Shown: positions 8,370-26,065 of the stretch, in pieces | Layout of the letters: each line of letters begins with the position of its first letter | Numbering within the stretch: the first letter of the stretch is position 1 | Source of the DNA: CAWJLE01 sp963843645 | Lineage (GTDB): Bacteria; Chloroflexota; Anaerolineae; DAOTYC01 | Reading direction: 5' to 3' | Assembly (NCBI GenBank): GCA_963843645.1 | Contig: CAWJLE010000005.1 | Coordinates: forward strand, 310,001 to 374,000 | Length of the DNA stretch: 64,000 nucleotides | The notes under the pieces: generated by a model | Seen by the model: the letters and a program-made list of their open reading frames with translations, nothing else | What the model was told of the DNA's origin: nothing | Database searches by the model: none | Translations under genes and position numbers: made by a program

Positions 8370-9250
8370 TTATTCCGCTTCTTCGCCGGCTTCGACGCTG
8401 GTCCTCCAGACTCTCGTCCTCCCAGGGGCCCGTGTCGTCAACGTCAACGTCAACGTCCTGATCTTCGTCGCCGCCGAGCTGGAGCTTGGCCAGCGTGGCC
8501 GGACCGAGGTATCGTTCGTCTTCGCGCTCTTCGTCCTGCTGCTCCTGCGCGTCCGACCGTGACCGCGCGGATTTCCTTGCCCTCGATGACAGCGTCCGCC
8601 ATCTTGCTGGTGATCAGCTTGATGGCGCGGATCGCGTCGTCGTTGGCCGGAATGACGAAGTTCACCGGATCGGGGTCGCAGTTCGTGTCGACCAGCGCGA
8701 TGACCGGAATCTTCAGAATATTGGCTTCCTTGACGGCCAGCGCCTCGCGCCGCACGTCGGTGACGAACAACACGTCGGGCAGCCGGCGCATATCGCGCAT
8801 GCCGCCGAACCGCCGAATCAGCTTGGCGATTTCGCCTTCCGCTTCCAGCGCTTCTTTCTTGGTCAGCCGGCCGAATTCGCCTCGCTCGCGCTGGCCTTCC
8901 ATCTCGGCCAGCTTCTCGATCCGCTGACGCATCGTGCGGAAGTTGGTCAACGTGCCACCCAGCCAGCGCTGGTTCACGTAGGGCATGCCGCAGCGCTCCG
9001 CCTCAAAGGAGATGGTGTCCTGAGCCTGCTTCTTGGTGCCGGTCAGCAGGACCGACCCACCCTGGGCCACCACGTCCCGCACCAGGTTATACGATTTCTC
9101 GATGCTGGCCATCGTCTGCTGCAGGTCAATAATATGAATGCCGTTGCGCTCCGTGAAGATGTACGGCTTCATCTTCGGATTCCAACGGCGGGTGCGGTGC
9201 CCAAAATGGACGCCGGCTTCCAACAACGACTTCATGTGTACGACTGGCAC
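8370..9250 (-). CDS. rpsB: Ribosomal protein S2 with acidic C-terminal extension (frameshifted)
   Basis: Small-subunit protein uS2. MKSLLEAGVHFGHRTRRWNP, YIFTERNGIHIIDLQ, GGSVLLTGTKKQAQDT, YVNQRWLGGTLTNF, LPDVLFVTDV and VIALVDTNCDPDPVNFVIP are all family signatures. After KEIRAV the frame shifts near 8570, and the restored frame runs into an acidic tail containing DEEREDERYLGPATLAKL and DEDQDVDVDVDD. After a further shift near 8400 it ends EAGEEAE at the stop at 8370. Starts with GTG at 9250 after AGGAGGA. First gene of the cluster. Confidence 0.88.
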
Positions 9251-9366
9251 GATGTTTCCTCCTCGTTAGTCCTCCGCTCCTTCGCATCCTGCCCGAGAAC
9301 CTGACTCCAGCAGGCACGGCTCGGACAGTTGAAGAAGCGTGCGTGATTTAGCCAAAGGCTCATGTG

Positions 9367-9395
9367 AGTATATCATAACCGGTACAAACTGGCAA
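9367..9395 (-). promoter_or_regulatory. Promoter for rpsB operon
   Basis: Minus strand: TTGCCA (9390-9395), 17-bp spacer, TATACT (9367-9372), giving a leader of about 110 bases before rpsB. It is back-to-back with the plus-strand promoter at 9397-9424. Confidence 0.65.
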
Positions 9396-9396
9396 A

Positions 9397-9424
9397 TTGA
9401 GATCGCGGAGCAATGTGGTATAAT
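9397..9424 (+). promoter_or_regulatory. Promoter for Trm112-like gene
   Basis: TTGAGA (9397-9402), 16-bp spacer, TATAAT (9419-9424), about 120 bases upstream of the Trm112-like gene. Confidence 0.65.
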
Positions 9425-9547
9425 GGGAGCCAAGGTCTTCACATAGTTTTCCAGTACTTTTGGATGCCTGTGGACTTACGCGTCCTTGATCCTCGCCCAC
9501 GTCCGTGGTACAGAGAGTGAAACGCGCTTCAACCCGCAGGAGGTGAT

Positions 9548-9749
9548 ATGGTCAGTAAAGAATTGCTCGATATCCTGGTGTGTCCCGCCTGTAAGACCAA
9601 GGTGGAGCTGACGAAAGACGTCTGGCTCGTATGCCAGAACGAGAATTGCCGCCGCAAGTATCCCATCCGCGATGACATTCCCGGTGATGCTCATCGAGGA
9701 GGGGGACAAATACGTTAACGTGCCCGTCGATCAGTTGGGCGCTCCATGA
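9548..9749 (+). CDS. Trm112 family zinc-ribbon protein (frameshifted)
   Basis: A 66-67 residue protein MVSKELLDILVCPACKTKVE ... VCQNENCRRKYPIRDDIPVM. Two Cys pairs (CPAC and the CQNENC pair) and the YPI-x-DDIPVML ending define the bacterial Trm112/YcaR family, small partners or stabilisers of methyltransferases. A strong ribosome site (AGGAGGTGAT) lies 2-10 bases before the ATG. One extra base near 9683 breaks the frame; restoring it gives MLIEEGDKYVNVPVDQLGAP and a stop at 9747-9749. Confidence 0.8.
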
Positions 9750-9814
9750 TGCCATAATCGTCGCGTTGATAGCCAGGGAGGCGGCCGTGCCGTCCCTGTG
9801 AGGAGATTAAAATC

Positions 9815-10977
9815 ATGAATAGAAGTCTTGTTTGTTGTCGTGTTGATGTTCGCGTTGCTCATCCCGTCTGCCGGCCTGAGCGCTGCTGCCGGGGAAATCC
9901 AGGTCGTCACAGGAACAGGCCGCGCCCCATTTTGCCCAGGACGTCGTGTTTCGATCTGCAGGCGCAAGAGTAGCAGCCAGATCACGGAAGTGAACCTGTT
10001 CTATCACGAGACGCTGGAGCTGGCCGTCAATCGAGCCTATCCGACCTTCACGCCCGGTGACCAGGTAACCGCTCAGTACACCTGGCAGTTGCTGCCCGGC
10101 GAAGTGCCGGTCGGCGCCCAGATCCAGTACTACTGGGTGCTCAAGGATGCCAACGGCCAGCAGTTGCAGACGCCGACCAAGACAGTGGCGTACAACGACA
10201 CCCGCTTCGAGCTGGCAGAAGATCAACCAGAGCAACGTCAACCTCTTCTATTACGGGAACAACCGGCTCGGGCGAATACGCTGCTGGGCGCTGCGGTGGC
10301 CGCCCTGCTCGCACATCAAGGACGAGATCGGCGTTTCGCCCAATTTGCCGGTGAAGATCTACGTGTACGATTCGAAGCAGGATATGGGGCCCGCGCTTGA
10401 TGTCCCGCGCAGTCAGTCCTACGACGAGCTGACCACCACGCTGGGCGTACTGATATCCAAGGACACGCTGCTCCTGCTAGGCTCGGCCGCGGGGGCCACG
10501 CAGACGATCGCCCACGAGCTGACGCACCTCGTCGTCGGGCAGGCGACCGACAACCCGTTCCAGGCGCCGCTGCCGCGGTGGCTGGACGAAGGTCTGGCGA
10601 TGTACAACGAGGGCTCGCTGCCCGACTACAACCAGCAGGCTCTGGCCGAAGCAATCGCGACCAATTCGCTCATCTCGGTGCGCTCGCTGAGCGCCTATAC
10701 CGGCGATCCCAACCAGGTGAACCTGTTCTATGGCGAGTCGTACAGCGTCATCGATTATCTGCTGAGCCAGTACGGCAAGGACAAGATGGTCCAGCTGTTG
10801 AATCGAGTTCAAGAAGGGCGCTTACCAGGACGATGCGCTGCAGAAGGTGTACGGATTCGGCCTCGAGGGACTGGACGCGAAGTGGCGAGCCTGGGTTGGG
10901 GCCCCGCCGCGCTCCTCCCCGGTGCCGGCGCCCAACACCCATACCGCCGGCGTGTTTCAGCCGGTCGTACGGCCTAG
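9815..10977 (+). CDS. Secreted gluzincin-type metallopeptidase (frameshifted)
   Basis: Starts with MNRS and a hydrophobic signal segment (FVVVLMFALLIPSAGLSAAA), so it is probably exported. The middle has a beta domain (ITEVNLFYHETLELAVNRAY). The catalytic region reads TLLLLGSAAGATQTIAHELT then HLVVGQ, with the zinc motif HELTH, and 30 residues on LPRWLDEGLAMYNEGSLPDY, whose Glu is the third ligand of gluzincins (peptidase MA-like family). The tail DYLLSQYGKDKMVQLLN and YGFGLEGLDAKWRAWVG also fits. Frameshifts lie near 9826, 9945, 10218, 10295, 10810 and 10965. It converges on rnz, the stops overlapping at 10974-10977. Confidence 0.72.
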
Positions 10978-11893
10978 TCCGCGCGCACGATCCGGTACTG
11001 ATCGAAATCTCGCGCTACAATCGTGTTGGGAAAGACGTCTTGCGCCTCGCGCAGGACGTCTTTTTCTTGATAGCGCCGCGAGATGTGGGTCAGATAGAGC
11101 GTCTTCACGTTGGCCTGCAGGGCAAGACGCGCCGATTGAGCGGCCGTCAGATGCCCGAACTCTCGCGCGAGGTCTTCTTCCACCGTCAGGTACGTGGCCT
11201 CAATCACCAATGCATCGGCATCGGCCACATAAGGGAGCCAGATCGTCGGTGCGGCCCGTGTCGCCCACGTGGCATAGCTTGACGCCCGGCCGAGGTCGGG
11301 CCCAGCACCTGCTCCGGCTGAACCCAGGATCCGTCGGCGAGCTGCACCGGCTTGCCGGCCACGAGGTCGCGGCGGACGGGTCCGGCGGGCACGCCCAGTG
11401 CCGCGGCTTTGTCGGCCAGGAAGGGCCGCTTTTCTTTTTCGTGGAAGATGTAGCCCAGGCAGTCCGGCCCGCGATGCGACACGGGGAAAGCACGCAGCTC
11501 GAAGCTGTCGTCCTCCAGCACGATCCCTTCCGTGACCGGCACGTAATGGATGTTCAGCGGCGTCCTGCCGGGACCAAAGACCACCTCCATCAAGGCCTTC
11601 ACGCGCTGCAGCGCCCAATGGCCGCCGTAAATCTCCAGTGAGGGGATCGCTTCCCAGCGGGCGAAGGTCGAGGCCAATCCACCGAGGCCCAGAATGTGGT
11701 CCAGGTGCCCGTGCGTCAATAGAATCCGATCCAGCCGGCGGAAGCCCAGCCCGCTCTTGAGGAGCTGGCGCTGCGTGCCCTCGCCGCAGTCGACGAGGAA
11801 GCGATAGTCCTTGTACAGGACCATGTTCGCCGTCAGGCCGCGCTGAATTGAGGGCGCCGAGGCTGAAGTGCCGAGAAAAACGAGTTCGAACAG
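10974..11893 (-). CDS. rnz: Ribonuclease Z (frameshifted)
   Basis: Metallo-beta-lactamase fold endonuclease that trims tRNA 3' ends. The N-terminus reads ELVFLGTSASAPSIQRGLTA, then FLVDCGEGTQRQLL and ILLTHGHLDHILGLGGL with the HxHxDH zinc motif. Further on are FPVSHRGPDCLGYIF, LCHVGDTGRTDDL, ADALVIEATYL, EFGHLTAAQSARLA and LYLTHISRRY. Frame breaks occur near 11845, 11285 and 11245. The start codon is unclear: AAGGAGGG sits at 11898-11905, but the next codons are ATT, CTG and TTC, so a base error may hide an ATG or TTG near 11890. About 306 residues is normal. Confidence 0.85.
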
Positions 11894-11940
11894 AATACCC
11901 TCCTTGATGGCGCTCGTGCGAGGAATCCAGACCGGGCATT

Positions 11941-11969
11941 ATTATACTGCGTGTGACCCTTTTTCTCAA
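11941..11969 (-). promoter_or_regulatory. Promoter for rnz
   Basis: Minus strand: TTGAGA (11964-11969), 17-bp spacer, TATAAT (11941-11946), about 48 bases upstream of rnz and divergent from rRNA promoter P1. Confidence 0.6.
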
Positions 11970-11981
11970 TCGGGCGTCGAT

Positions 11982-12009
11982 TTGACAGATTCTATAATCC
12001 GACTACAAT
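11982..12009 (+). promoter_or_regulatory. rRNA operon 1 promoter P1
   Basis: TTGACA (11982-11987), 16-bp spacer, TACAAT (12004-12009). First of three tandem promoters about 520 bases before 16S. Confidence 0.65.
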
Positions 12010-12121
12010 ACCGCCTCGTTGTCACGGACGGATTAACATCTGAATCACGGAGCGTTTCGAGAGATCGAGGCGCGGGTTGTCACGAGAGCCAGGAGTACCT
12101 GGATCGGCCCTGCGGCTGACG

Positions 12122-12160
12122 TTCTCCTGCACTGTTCGCAATGGCGGCAGAGCGGCGGAA
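12122..12160 (+). repeat. rRNA leader repeat, operon 1 copy
   Basis: A 39-base block (TTCTCCTGCACTGTTCGC followed by TGGCGGCAGAGCGGCGGA) that recurs almost unchanged at 18012-18052 in the leader of operon 2, while the surrounding leaders differ. Conservation outside the mature RNAs suggests a leader function. Confidence 0.6.
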
Positions 12161-12201
12161 AAGGTCGAGCAAACTGACGCAGAAAGCTCTGAGGGGGCCT
12201 C

Positions 12202-12229
12202 TTGACAAATACCGGAAAGTGATTATAAT
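12202..12229 (+). promoter_or_regulatory. rRNA operon 1 promoter P2
   Basis: TTGACA (12202-12207), 16-bp spacer, TATAAT (12224-12229), a near-consensus promoter. The sequence after it resembles the sequence after P1 (TTAACA...GAATCACG-AGCG). Confidence 0.75.
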
Positions 12230-12268
12230 CCTCCCTGTCGTTGGAAACGGGTTAACACGCGAATCACG

Positions 12269-12295
12269 AAGCGCCCCCGAGTCATCGGGGCGCTT
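12269..12295 (+). terminator. Hairpin after P2, leader attenuator
   Basis: AAGCGCCCCCGA (12269-12280) pairs with TCGGGGCGCTT (12285-12295) around a 4-base loop. A weaker copy with wobble pairs follows P1 (GCGTTTCGA gaga TCGAGGCGC, about 12052-12073). There is no strong T-run, so it may be an attenuator or RNA structure rather than a full terminator. Confidence 0.45.
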
Positions 12296-12413
12296 TATAG
12301 TCTCCGGGGTCGGCGGAAGTGCGGAAGCAACGAAGCCTGGCGCCGGCGGGTCGTCGAATCGCCCACAAGCGTTGGAATGGTGGGCGGTGAAAGTGACGGC
12401 TTCCGTGAGCCTG

Positions 12414-12442
12414 TTGACAATGAGTTAAAAGAGTGGTAGAAT
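12414..12442 (+). promoter_or_regulatory. rRNA operon 1 promoter P3
   Basis: TTGACA (12414-12419), 17-bp spacer, TAGAAT (12437-12442), the promoter nearest to 16S. Confidence 0.7.
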
Positions 12443-12470
12443 AGAGAGTACAGAAGTAGTCGCGTGGACT

Positions 12471-12494
12471 TTAACAACTGAAGAGTGGTAGGAA
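12471..12494 (+). other. 16S processing stem, 5' strand (operon 1)
   Basis: Pairs over about 24 bases with 14153-14176, enclosing the whole 16S gene: TTAACAACTGAAGAGTGG on the left, CCACTATTCAGTTGTTAA on the right. This is the expected RNase III-type precursor stem. The CTTTAACAACT part also resembles a boxA antitermination site. Confidence 0.75.
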
Positions 12495-12531
12495 GAGACG
12501 TGAGGGTCCTACAAAAGGTGTGTAAAGAGAG

Positions 12532-14040
<1,509 letters not shown>

Positions 14041-14152
14041 AGGGAGTGACGCCTTACGAGTGAAGGTGTGGGCAACCACCCAGTAAGTCGATAGGGCACT
14101 CCTAGGTCAAACGCAGGGCCGGGCGACCGGACCGGCGTACCCGAGCGTTGTT

Positions 14153-14176
14153 TTCCTACCACTATTCAGTTGTTAA
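14153..14176 (+). other. 16S processing stem, 3' strand (operon 1)
   Basis: Complement of 12471-12494, with one mismatch near the middle. Lies between 16S and tRNA-Ile. Confidence 0.75.
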
Positions 14177-14203
14177 GGGACGTGCGATGAGCATGTGGGT
14201 CAC

Positions 14204-14277
14204 GGGCCTTTAGCTCAGTCGGCTAGAGCATCCCTCTGATAAGGGGAAGGTCTCTGGTTCAAGTCCAGAAAGGCCCA
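14204..14277 (+). tRNA. tRNA-Ile (GAT), operon 1
   Basis: 74-base cloverleaf with acceptor GGGCCTT/AAGGCCC, anticodon loop CTGATAA giving GAT, and T-arm GGTTCAAGTCC. In the 16S-23S spacer; identical to the operon 2 copy. Confidence 0.95.
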
Positions 14278-14313
14278 CTGGGCAGTGCGCCTGACGCACC
14301 GCAGGTGAAGAGC

Positions 14314-14386
14314 GGGGATGTAGCTCAGTTGGGAGAGCACCTCCCTTGCACGGAGGGGGTCAGGGGTTCGAGTCCCCTCATCTCCA
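14314..14386 (+). tRNA. tRNA-Ala (TGC), operon 1
   Basis: 73-base cloverleaf with acceptor GGGGATG/CATCTCC, anticodon loop TTGCA within CTCCCTTGCACGGAG giving TGC, and T-arm GGTTCGAGTCC. It differs from the operon 2 copy at three positions in the D region and anticodon/variable junction. Confidence 0.95.
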
Positions 14387-14638
14387 CAGAGATGGGGTGA
14401 GGAGCGAGGATGGGTGACGGACGGGGAGTGGGAACGGGATAGGCGTCGGGTGAGGCATATCGAGCGGTGAGACACGGCCGGGGTATGTGGAGGCCGTGTT
14501 TGTTTGAGGGACAGGTGGCTTGTTGGCTTGAGGGTTCGAGGGAGACTTCGAAGGCTGAGGCCAGCGGGAGACCGTTGGTGGGATGAGCAGCACCTTAACA
14601 ACTAAACAGAACGCACATCAATTTCTGCCGTTGATCAT
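14387..14638 (+). other. tRNA-Ala to 23S spacer with 23S processing stem (operon 1)
   Basis: No gene. The spacer is almost identical to the operon 2 spacer. The 23S precursor stem AACTAAACAGAACGC (14600-14614) pairs with GCGTTCTGTTTAGTT (17672-17686). Confidence 0.75.
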
Positions 14639-17642
<3,004 letters not shown>

Positions 17643-17733
17643 GCTTGATTGACGGCGGAAGTTGATGGAAAGCGTTCTGTTTAGTTTTTAGGGTGCTGTG
17701 AGGCATCCAGCTAACAAGTGAAGAGTAGGCTTC

Positions 17734-17850
17734 TCTGGTGATTGAAGCGGAGGGGGCACACCCGGAACCATCCCGAACCCGGCAGTTAAGCCCTCCAGCG
17801 CCGATGGTACTTGAGACGTAAGTCTCTGGGAGAGTAGGTCACCGCCGGAG
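17734..17850 (+). rRNA. rrf: 5S ribosomal RNA, operon 1
   Basis: About 117 bases with TCTGGTGATTGAAGCGGAGG, the conserved CCGAACCCGGCAGTTAAGCC core and a closing GTCACCGCCGGAG. The terminal helix pairs TCTGGTG with CACCGCCGGA. Confidence 0.9.
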
Positions 17851-17866
17851 AAGCCTTTTTCTTTGC
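17851..17866 (+). terminator. Terminator of rRNA operon 1
   Basis: The extended 5S stem (GGCTTCTC with GGAGAAGCC) is followed directly by TTTTTCTTT, forming an intrinsic terminator that overlaps the 5S ends. Confidence 0.7.
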
Positions 17867-17935
17867 GTCCGACTACGGGGGATGCTGGCCGCGGCAAGCT
17901 GGTCGGCCGGCGTGAACGGGCCGAAACGGCCCGAG

Positions 17936-17963
17936 TTGACAAATCTTCGGAACGTGCTATAAT
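17936..17963 (+). promoter_or_regulatory. rRNA operon 2 promoter P1
   Basis: TTGACA (17936-17941), 16-bp spacer, TATAAT (17958-17963). Confidence 0.75.
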
Positions 17964-18011
17964 CCCCAAGCCCTGAAGTTAAGGGATCGAATGGACGAGG
18001 GTGGTGAGCAG

Positions 18012-18052
18012 GTTCTCCTGCACTGTTCGCGAGTGGCGGCAGAGCGGCGGAA
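18012..18052 (+). repeat. rRNA leader repeat, operon 2 copy
   Basis: Second copy of the leader block seen at 12122-12160, with two small differences (one or two extra bases after TTCGC). The rest of this 920-base region between operons 1 and 2 has promoters but no gene. Confidence 0.6.
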
Positions 18053-18239
18053 GACTTGAAGCCTATCGGCCAGGGTCTTGAGGGGCAACGCGCAGTAGAG
18101 TGATACGGCCAGAGAATTGTCGAAGTACTTTTTCAGCCGGATACGAAAAGGGATCGATTAGACAGACCTGCAGCGCTCGCCAGGTGCGACGCGGCGGCGA
18201 GGGATCGTCGACCAAGAAGATCTGGTAAAAGAAGTGGAT

Positions 18240-18267
18240 TTGACAAAAGCTGGGAAGTGGGCATAAT
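18240..18267 (+). promoter_or_regulatory. rRNA operon 2 promoter P2
   Basis: TTGACA (18240-18245), 16-bp spacer, CATAAT (18262-18267). Confidence 0.65.
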
Positions 18268-18486
18268 AGCCCAGCACTTTAAGAGCGTGATGAGGTCCGG
18301 TCGGCGCGGGAGCACAGGCGCCGGCGGCAGTGGCCGAATCCGAGGGATGTCGAGAGCCTGCTGGTGATAGTCGCCCGTAGTAAGGGGCGGTGTCGAGTGG
18401 GCGACCGTCCGGAAGCCAGTCGAGAGTGGGTGGCGGCGGATGATCCTCGGGAGGGCAGGAGTGTCAGGGGAAGCTCTGAATGCGAC

Positions 18487-18515
18487 TTGACAAGAGCCCG
18501 AAAATGTGGTAGTAT
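18487..18515 (+). promoter_or_regulatory. rRNA operon 2 promoter P3
   Basis: TTGACA (18487-18492), 17-bp spacer, TAGTAT (18510-18515), about 260 bases before 16S. Confidence 0.65.
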
Positions 18516-18712
18516 TAACACTCGCCGGTCCGAGAGAATCGTGCGGAGCGGTGAGGGTCGAAGACCTTAATAAGCCAAATCTCCTCTGTTGGTAAGCAGC
18601 ATCTACAACGATATTGACAATTGGTGTGGCGCGGTTCTGTTTTTGGGTTCGGTGCGTGGCCATTGTCGATGAATCGAGTGGTGTTGCGGTAGAGGATGAG
18701 GTCGCGTGGACT

Positions 18713-18736
18713 TTAACAACTGAAGAGTGGTAGGAA
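18713..18736 (+). other. 16S processing stem, 5' strand (operon 2)
   Basis: Same sequence as 12471-12494; pairs with 20393-20416. Confidence 0.75.
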
Positions 18737-18773
18737 GAGACGTGAGGGTCCTACAAAAGGTGTGTAAAGAGAG

Positions 18774-20281
<1,508 letters not shown>

Positions 20282-20392
20282 AGGGAGTGACGCCTTACGA
20301 GTGAAGGCGTGAGCAACCACTCGGTAAGTCGATAGGGCACTCCTAGGTCAAACGCAGGCCGGGCGATCGGACCGGCGTACCCGAGCGTTGCT

Positions 20393-20416
20393 TTCCTACC
20401 ACTATTCAGTTGTTAA
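20393..20416 (+). other. 16S processing stem, 3' strand (operon 2)
   Basis: Complement of 18713-18736, lying between 16S and tRNA-Ile. Confidence 0.75.
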
Positions 20417-20438
20417 GGGACGTGCGATGACATTGTCA

Positions 20439-20512
20439 GGGCCTTTAGCTCAGTCGGCTAGAGCATCCCTCTGATAAGGGGAAGGTCTCTGGTTCAAGTC
20501 CAGAAAGGCCCA
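20439..20512 (+). tRNA. tRNA-Ile (GAT), operon 2
   Basis: 74 bases, identical to the operon 1 copy; anticodon GAT in loop CTGATAA. Confidence 0.95.
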
Positions 20513-20545
20513 CTCGGCAGTGCGCCTGACGCACCCATGAAGAGC

Positions 20546-20618
20546 GGGGATGTAGCTCAGATGGGAGAGCGCCTCCCTTGCACGGAGGAGGTCAGGGGTT
20601 CGAGTCCCCTCATCTCCA
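20546..20618 (+). tRNA. tRNA-Ala (TGC), operon 2
   Basis: 73 bases with anticodon TGC. Reads CAGATGGGAGAGCGC in the D arm and GGAGGAGGTC after the anticodon, versus CAGTTGGGAGAGCAC and GGAGGGGGTC in operon 1. Confidence 0.95.
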
Positions 20619-20874
20619 CAGAGATGGGGTGAGGAGCGAGGATGGGTGACGGACGGGGAGTGGGAACAGGATAGGCGTCGGGTGAGGCATATCGAGCGGT
20701 GAGACACGGCCGGGGTATGCTGGAGGCCGTGTTTGTTTGAGGGACAGGTGGCTTGTTGGCTTGAGGGTTCGAGGGAGACTTCGAAGGCTGAGGCCAGCGG
20801 GAGACCGTTGGTGGGATGAGCAGCACCTTAACAACTGAACAGAACGCAAACATCAATTTCTGCCGTTGATCATG
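20619..20874 (+). other. tRNA-Ala to 23S spacer with 23S processing stem (operon 2)
   Basis: No gene. AACTGAACAGAACGC (20833-20847) pairs with GCGTTCTGTTCAGTT (23904-23918). Relative to operon 1, an A-U pair has become G-C, so the stem is kept by a double change. Confidence 0.75.
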
Positions 20875-23872
<2,998 letters not shown>

Positions 23873-23965
23873 AGCTTTGATCTGACGGTAGAATTGATGG
23901 AAAGCGTTCTGTTCAGTTTTTAGGGTGCTGTGAGGCAGCCAGTTAACAATGTGAACGAGAAGGCT

Positions 23966-24082
23966 TCTTGGTGATTTAAGCGGAGGGGGAACACCCGGCA
24001 CCATCCCGAACCCGGCAGTTAAGCCCTCCAGCGCCGATGGTACTTGGGACGTAAGTCTCTGGGAGAGTAGGTCATTGCCGGG
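23966..24082 (+). rRNA. rrf: 5S ribosomal RNA, operon 2
   Basis: About 117 bases, one base shorter at the 5' side than operon 1, with the same CCGAACCCGGCAGTTAAGCC core and a closing GTCATTGCCGGGG. Confidence 0.9.
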
Positions 24083-24096
24083 GAAGCCTTTTTCTT
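24083..24096 (+). terminator. Terminator of rRNA operon 2
   Basis: AAGGCTTC (23961-23968) pairs with GAAGCC, then TTTTTCTTT follows, as in operon 1. Confidence 0.65.
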
Positions 24097-24110
24097 TGCG
24101 TCCGACCACG

Positions 24111-24134
24111 GGGGATGCTTTTTTGTGCATCCCC
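24111..24134 (+). terminator. Second hairpin after rRNA operon 2
   Basis: GGGGATGC and GCATCCCC form an 8-bp stem around a T-rich loop, just before the tRNA-Gln promoter. Probably a back-up terminator in both directions. Confidence 0.5.
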
Positions 24135-24137
24135 TAC

Positions 24138-24166
24138 TTGCGAAACTATGTCATTTGTGCTAGAAT
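24138..24166 (+). promoter_or_regulatory. Promoter for tRNA-Gln
   Basis: TTGCGA (24138-24143), 17-bp spacer, TAGAAT (24161-24166), 17 bases before the tRNA. Confidence 0.6.
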
Positions 24167-24183
24167 AGCCTCTGACTACGCGA

Positions 24184-24256
<73 letters not shown>

Positions 24257-24559
24257 CTCTGAGTCTCGGCTGGAACCTCTATATCTGAATGGTGTGAACG
24301 TTGCTGGCAGACTCACTCGGAGTTTGCCCGGCTGATCATTTCGGGCTGTGCGAGCCGCTGGCGCTGCTCAGCCCGTAACGCCCCCGGAATTGTCTCTGAT
24401 CCTTGCTTCTCAGTGAACGAAGTCGAAGGCCGGAGGCTGACGTAGGACTGCCGCATGGTGTTTTCCTTGTTGACTGATGGCATTCTGGCAACCGTAGTGG
24501 CGATCCCGCCGATGTGGGGAATCGCCCTTTTCCTTAGGAGCTGATTTAGGAGTTGACTG
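24257..24559. other. Gene-poor stretch before glmU
   Basis: No gene is supported. An antisense open frame covers it but ends inside glmU. The segment around 24404-24430 (CTCAGTGAACGAAGTCGAAG) looks like a fragment of a dispersed repeat. No good promoter for glmU was found. Confidence 0.4.
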
Positions 24560-26012
24560 ATGGCCGCATCTCGAGCATCTACCCCATCGTCCGTGTCCGT
24601 CTCCGTATCCATTCTCGCTGCGGGCCTTGGCAAGCGTATGCGTTCGGAGACGCCGAAGATTCTACACCAAATCGCTGGTCGTTCGATGGTGGGATACGTG
24701 CTGCAGGCGGCGACGGAGCTGGTCGGTCCGGTCGGCGGCGCGTTGGCTCTCGTCGTGGGGCATGGCCACGAGCAAGTTCGGGCGAGCCTCGGCGACGCCT
24801 GGACGTACGTCGAGCAGGCGGAGCTGCTGGGCACCGGGCATGCTTGCTTCAATGTCGCGAGGCGCTGGCGGGTAGGGCAGGCGCGTGCTGTTGCTTTATG
24901 GTGATACGCCCTTCATCCGGCTGGAGACCCTGCGCCGGATGCTGGAGCATCACCAGTCGACCGGGGCTATGGCCACGGTGTTGACGTTCTTCCCGGCCGA
25001 TCCGCAAGGCTACGGCCGCATCGTCCGTGATGGCCAGGGCCGGGTCAAGGGCATCGTCGAAGAACGAGTGGCCACCGAGAAACAGCGTCTCATTCGCGAA
25101 GCCAACAGCGGCATTATGTGTTTCGAGGACGATTGGGTCTGGCCCGAGCTGCAAAAGCTTGCGGTGTGAGCGAGACGGGTGAGTATTTCCTGACCGATCT
25201 GCTGGCGGCCGCTGTGGAGCAGGGGCGGCGGGTTGAGGGGCTCGCCGTCGACGATCCGGCTGAGGTAATGGGCATCAATGACCGCGCCCAGCTGGCGGAA
25301 GCCTCCCGAGTGATGCGCGAGCGGATCAACCGGCGCTTCATGCTCGTCCGGCGTGACTCTCGTGGATCCGGCGGCGACGTACCTGGACGACGCGGTGACA
25401 ATCGAGCCGGATACGATCGTCGAGCCCAATCGCACGTTCGCGGGCAGACTCGCATCGGCCGGCGTTGCAGGATCGGGCCGAATACGGTGTTGCAGGATTG
25501 CCAGATCGGCGACGATTGCCGGCTGGAGGCCGTATTCGCGGAGGGCGCGCGGCTGGAGAACAGCGTCAGCGTCGGGCCATATCGCCCACCTCCGCAGCGG
25601 CGCTCACCTCGCCGATGGCGTCCACATGGGCAATTTCGGCGAGATCAAGAAATCCTACCTGGGCCCAGGGACCAAGATGGGCCATTTCAGCTACATTGGT
25701 GACGCCCAGATCGGCGCAGACGTGAATATCGGCGCCGGGACGATCACCTGCAATTTCGACGGGAAGCGCAAGCACAAGACCGTCATCGGCGACCACGTTT
25801 TCATCGGCAGCGATTCGATGCTCGTGGCGCCGTTGGAGATCGGGCCGGATGCCAAAACGGGCGCCGGCTCCGTGGTGACCCACGATGTGCCCGCGGGCAG
25901 CCTGGCATACGGCGTGCCCGCGCGAGTGCACAGCCGCGCTGCCGAGGCCGAAGGAGCGTCTCCCGAGGCCGACGGCGAGGACGGGGCTCGCGCAGAGCCG
26001 GCGTCCACATAA
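24560..26012 (+). CDS. glmU: Bifunctional UDP-GlcNAc pyrophosphorylase / GlcN-1-P acetyltransferase (frameshifted)
   Basis: Makes UDP-N-acetylglucosamine for the cell wall. The N-terminal domain starts with a Ser/Val-rich lead and then SILAAGLGKRMRSETPKILH (LxxGxGTxMxS-type motif), AELLGTGHA, LLYGDTPFIRLETLRRML, GYGRIVRDGQGRVKGIVEE and REANSGIMCF. GEYFLTDLLAAA follows. The left-handed beta-helix domain reads RIGPNTVLQDCQIGDDCRLE, HMGNFGEIKKSYLGPGTKMG, FSYIGDAQIGADVNIGAGTI, CNFDGKRKHKTVIGD and FIGSDSMLVAPLEIG, the acetyltransferase signatures. About six frameshifts (near 24860, 25160, 25355, 25440, 25580 and others). ATG 24560 follows AGGAG at 24548-24552. Confidence 0.87.
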
Positions 26013-26065
26013 GCGCGGTGCGGTCGGCTGGCGCTTAGGGTTGCAAAACCCAAGGAGTTGAAGGG

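Noticed and set aside
24313..24852. A 179-codon minus-strand frame over the start of glmU
   Set aside because: Mostly antisense to glmU; the rest looks like a dispersed repeat fragment rather than a gene.
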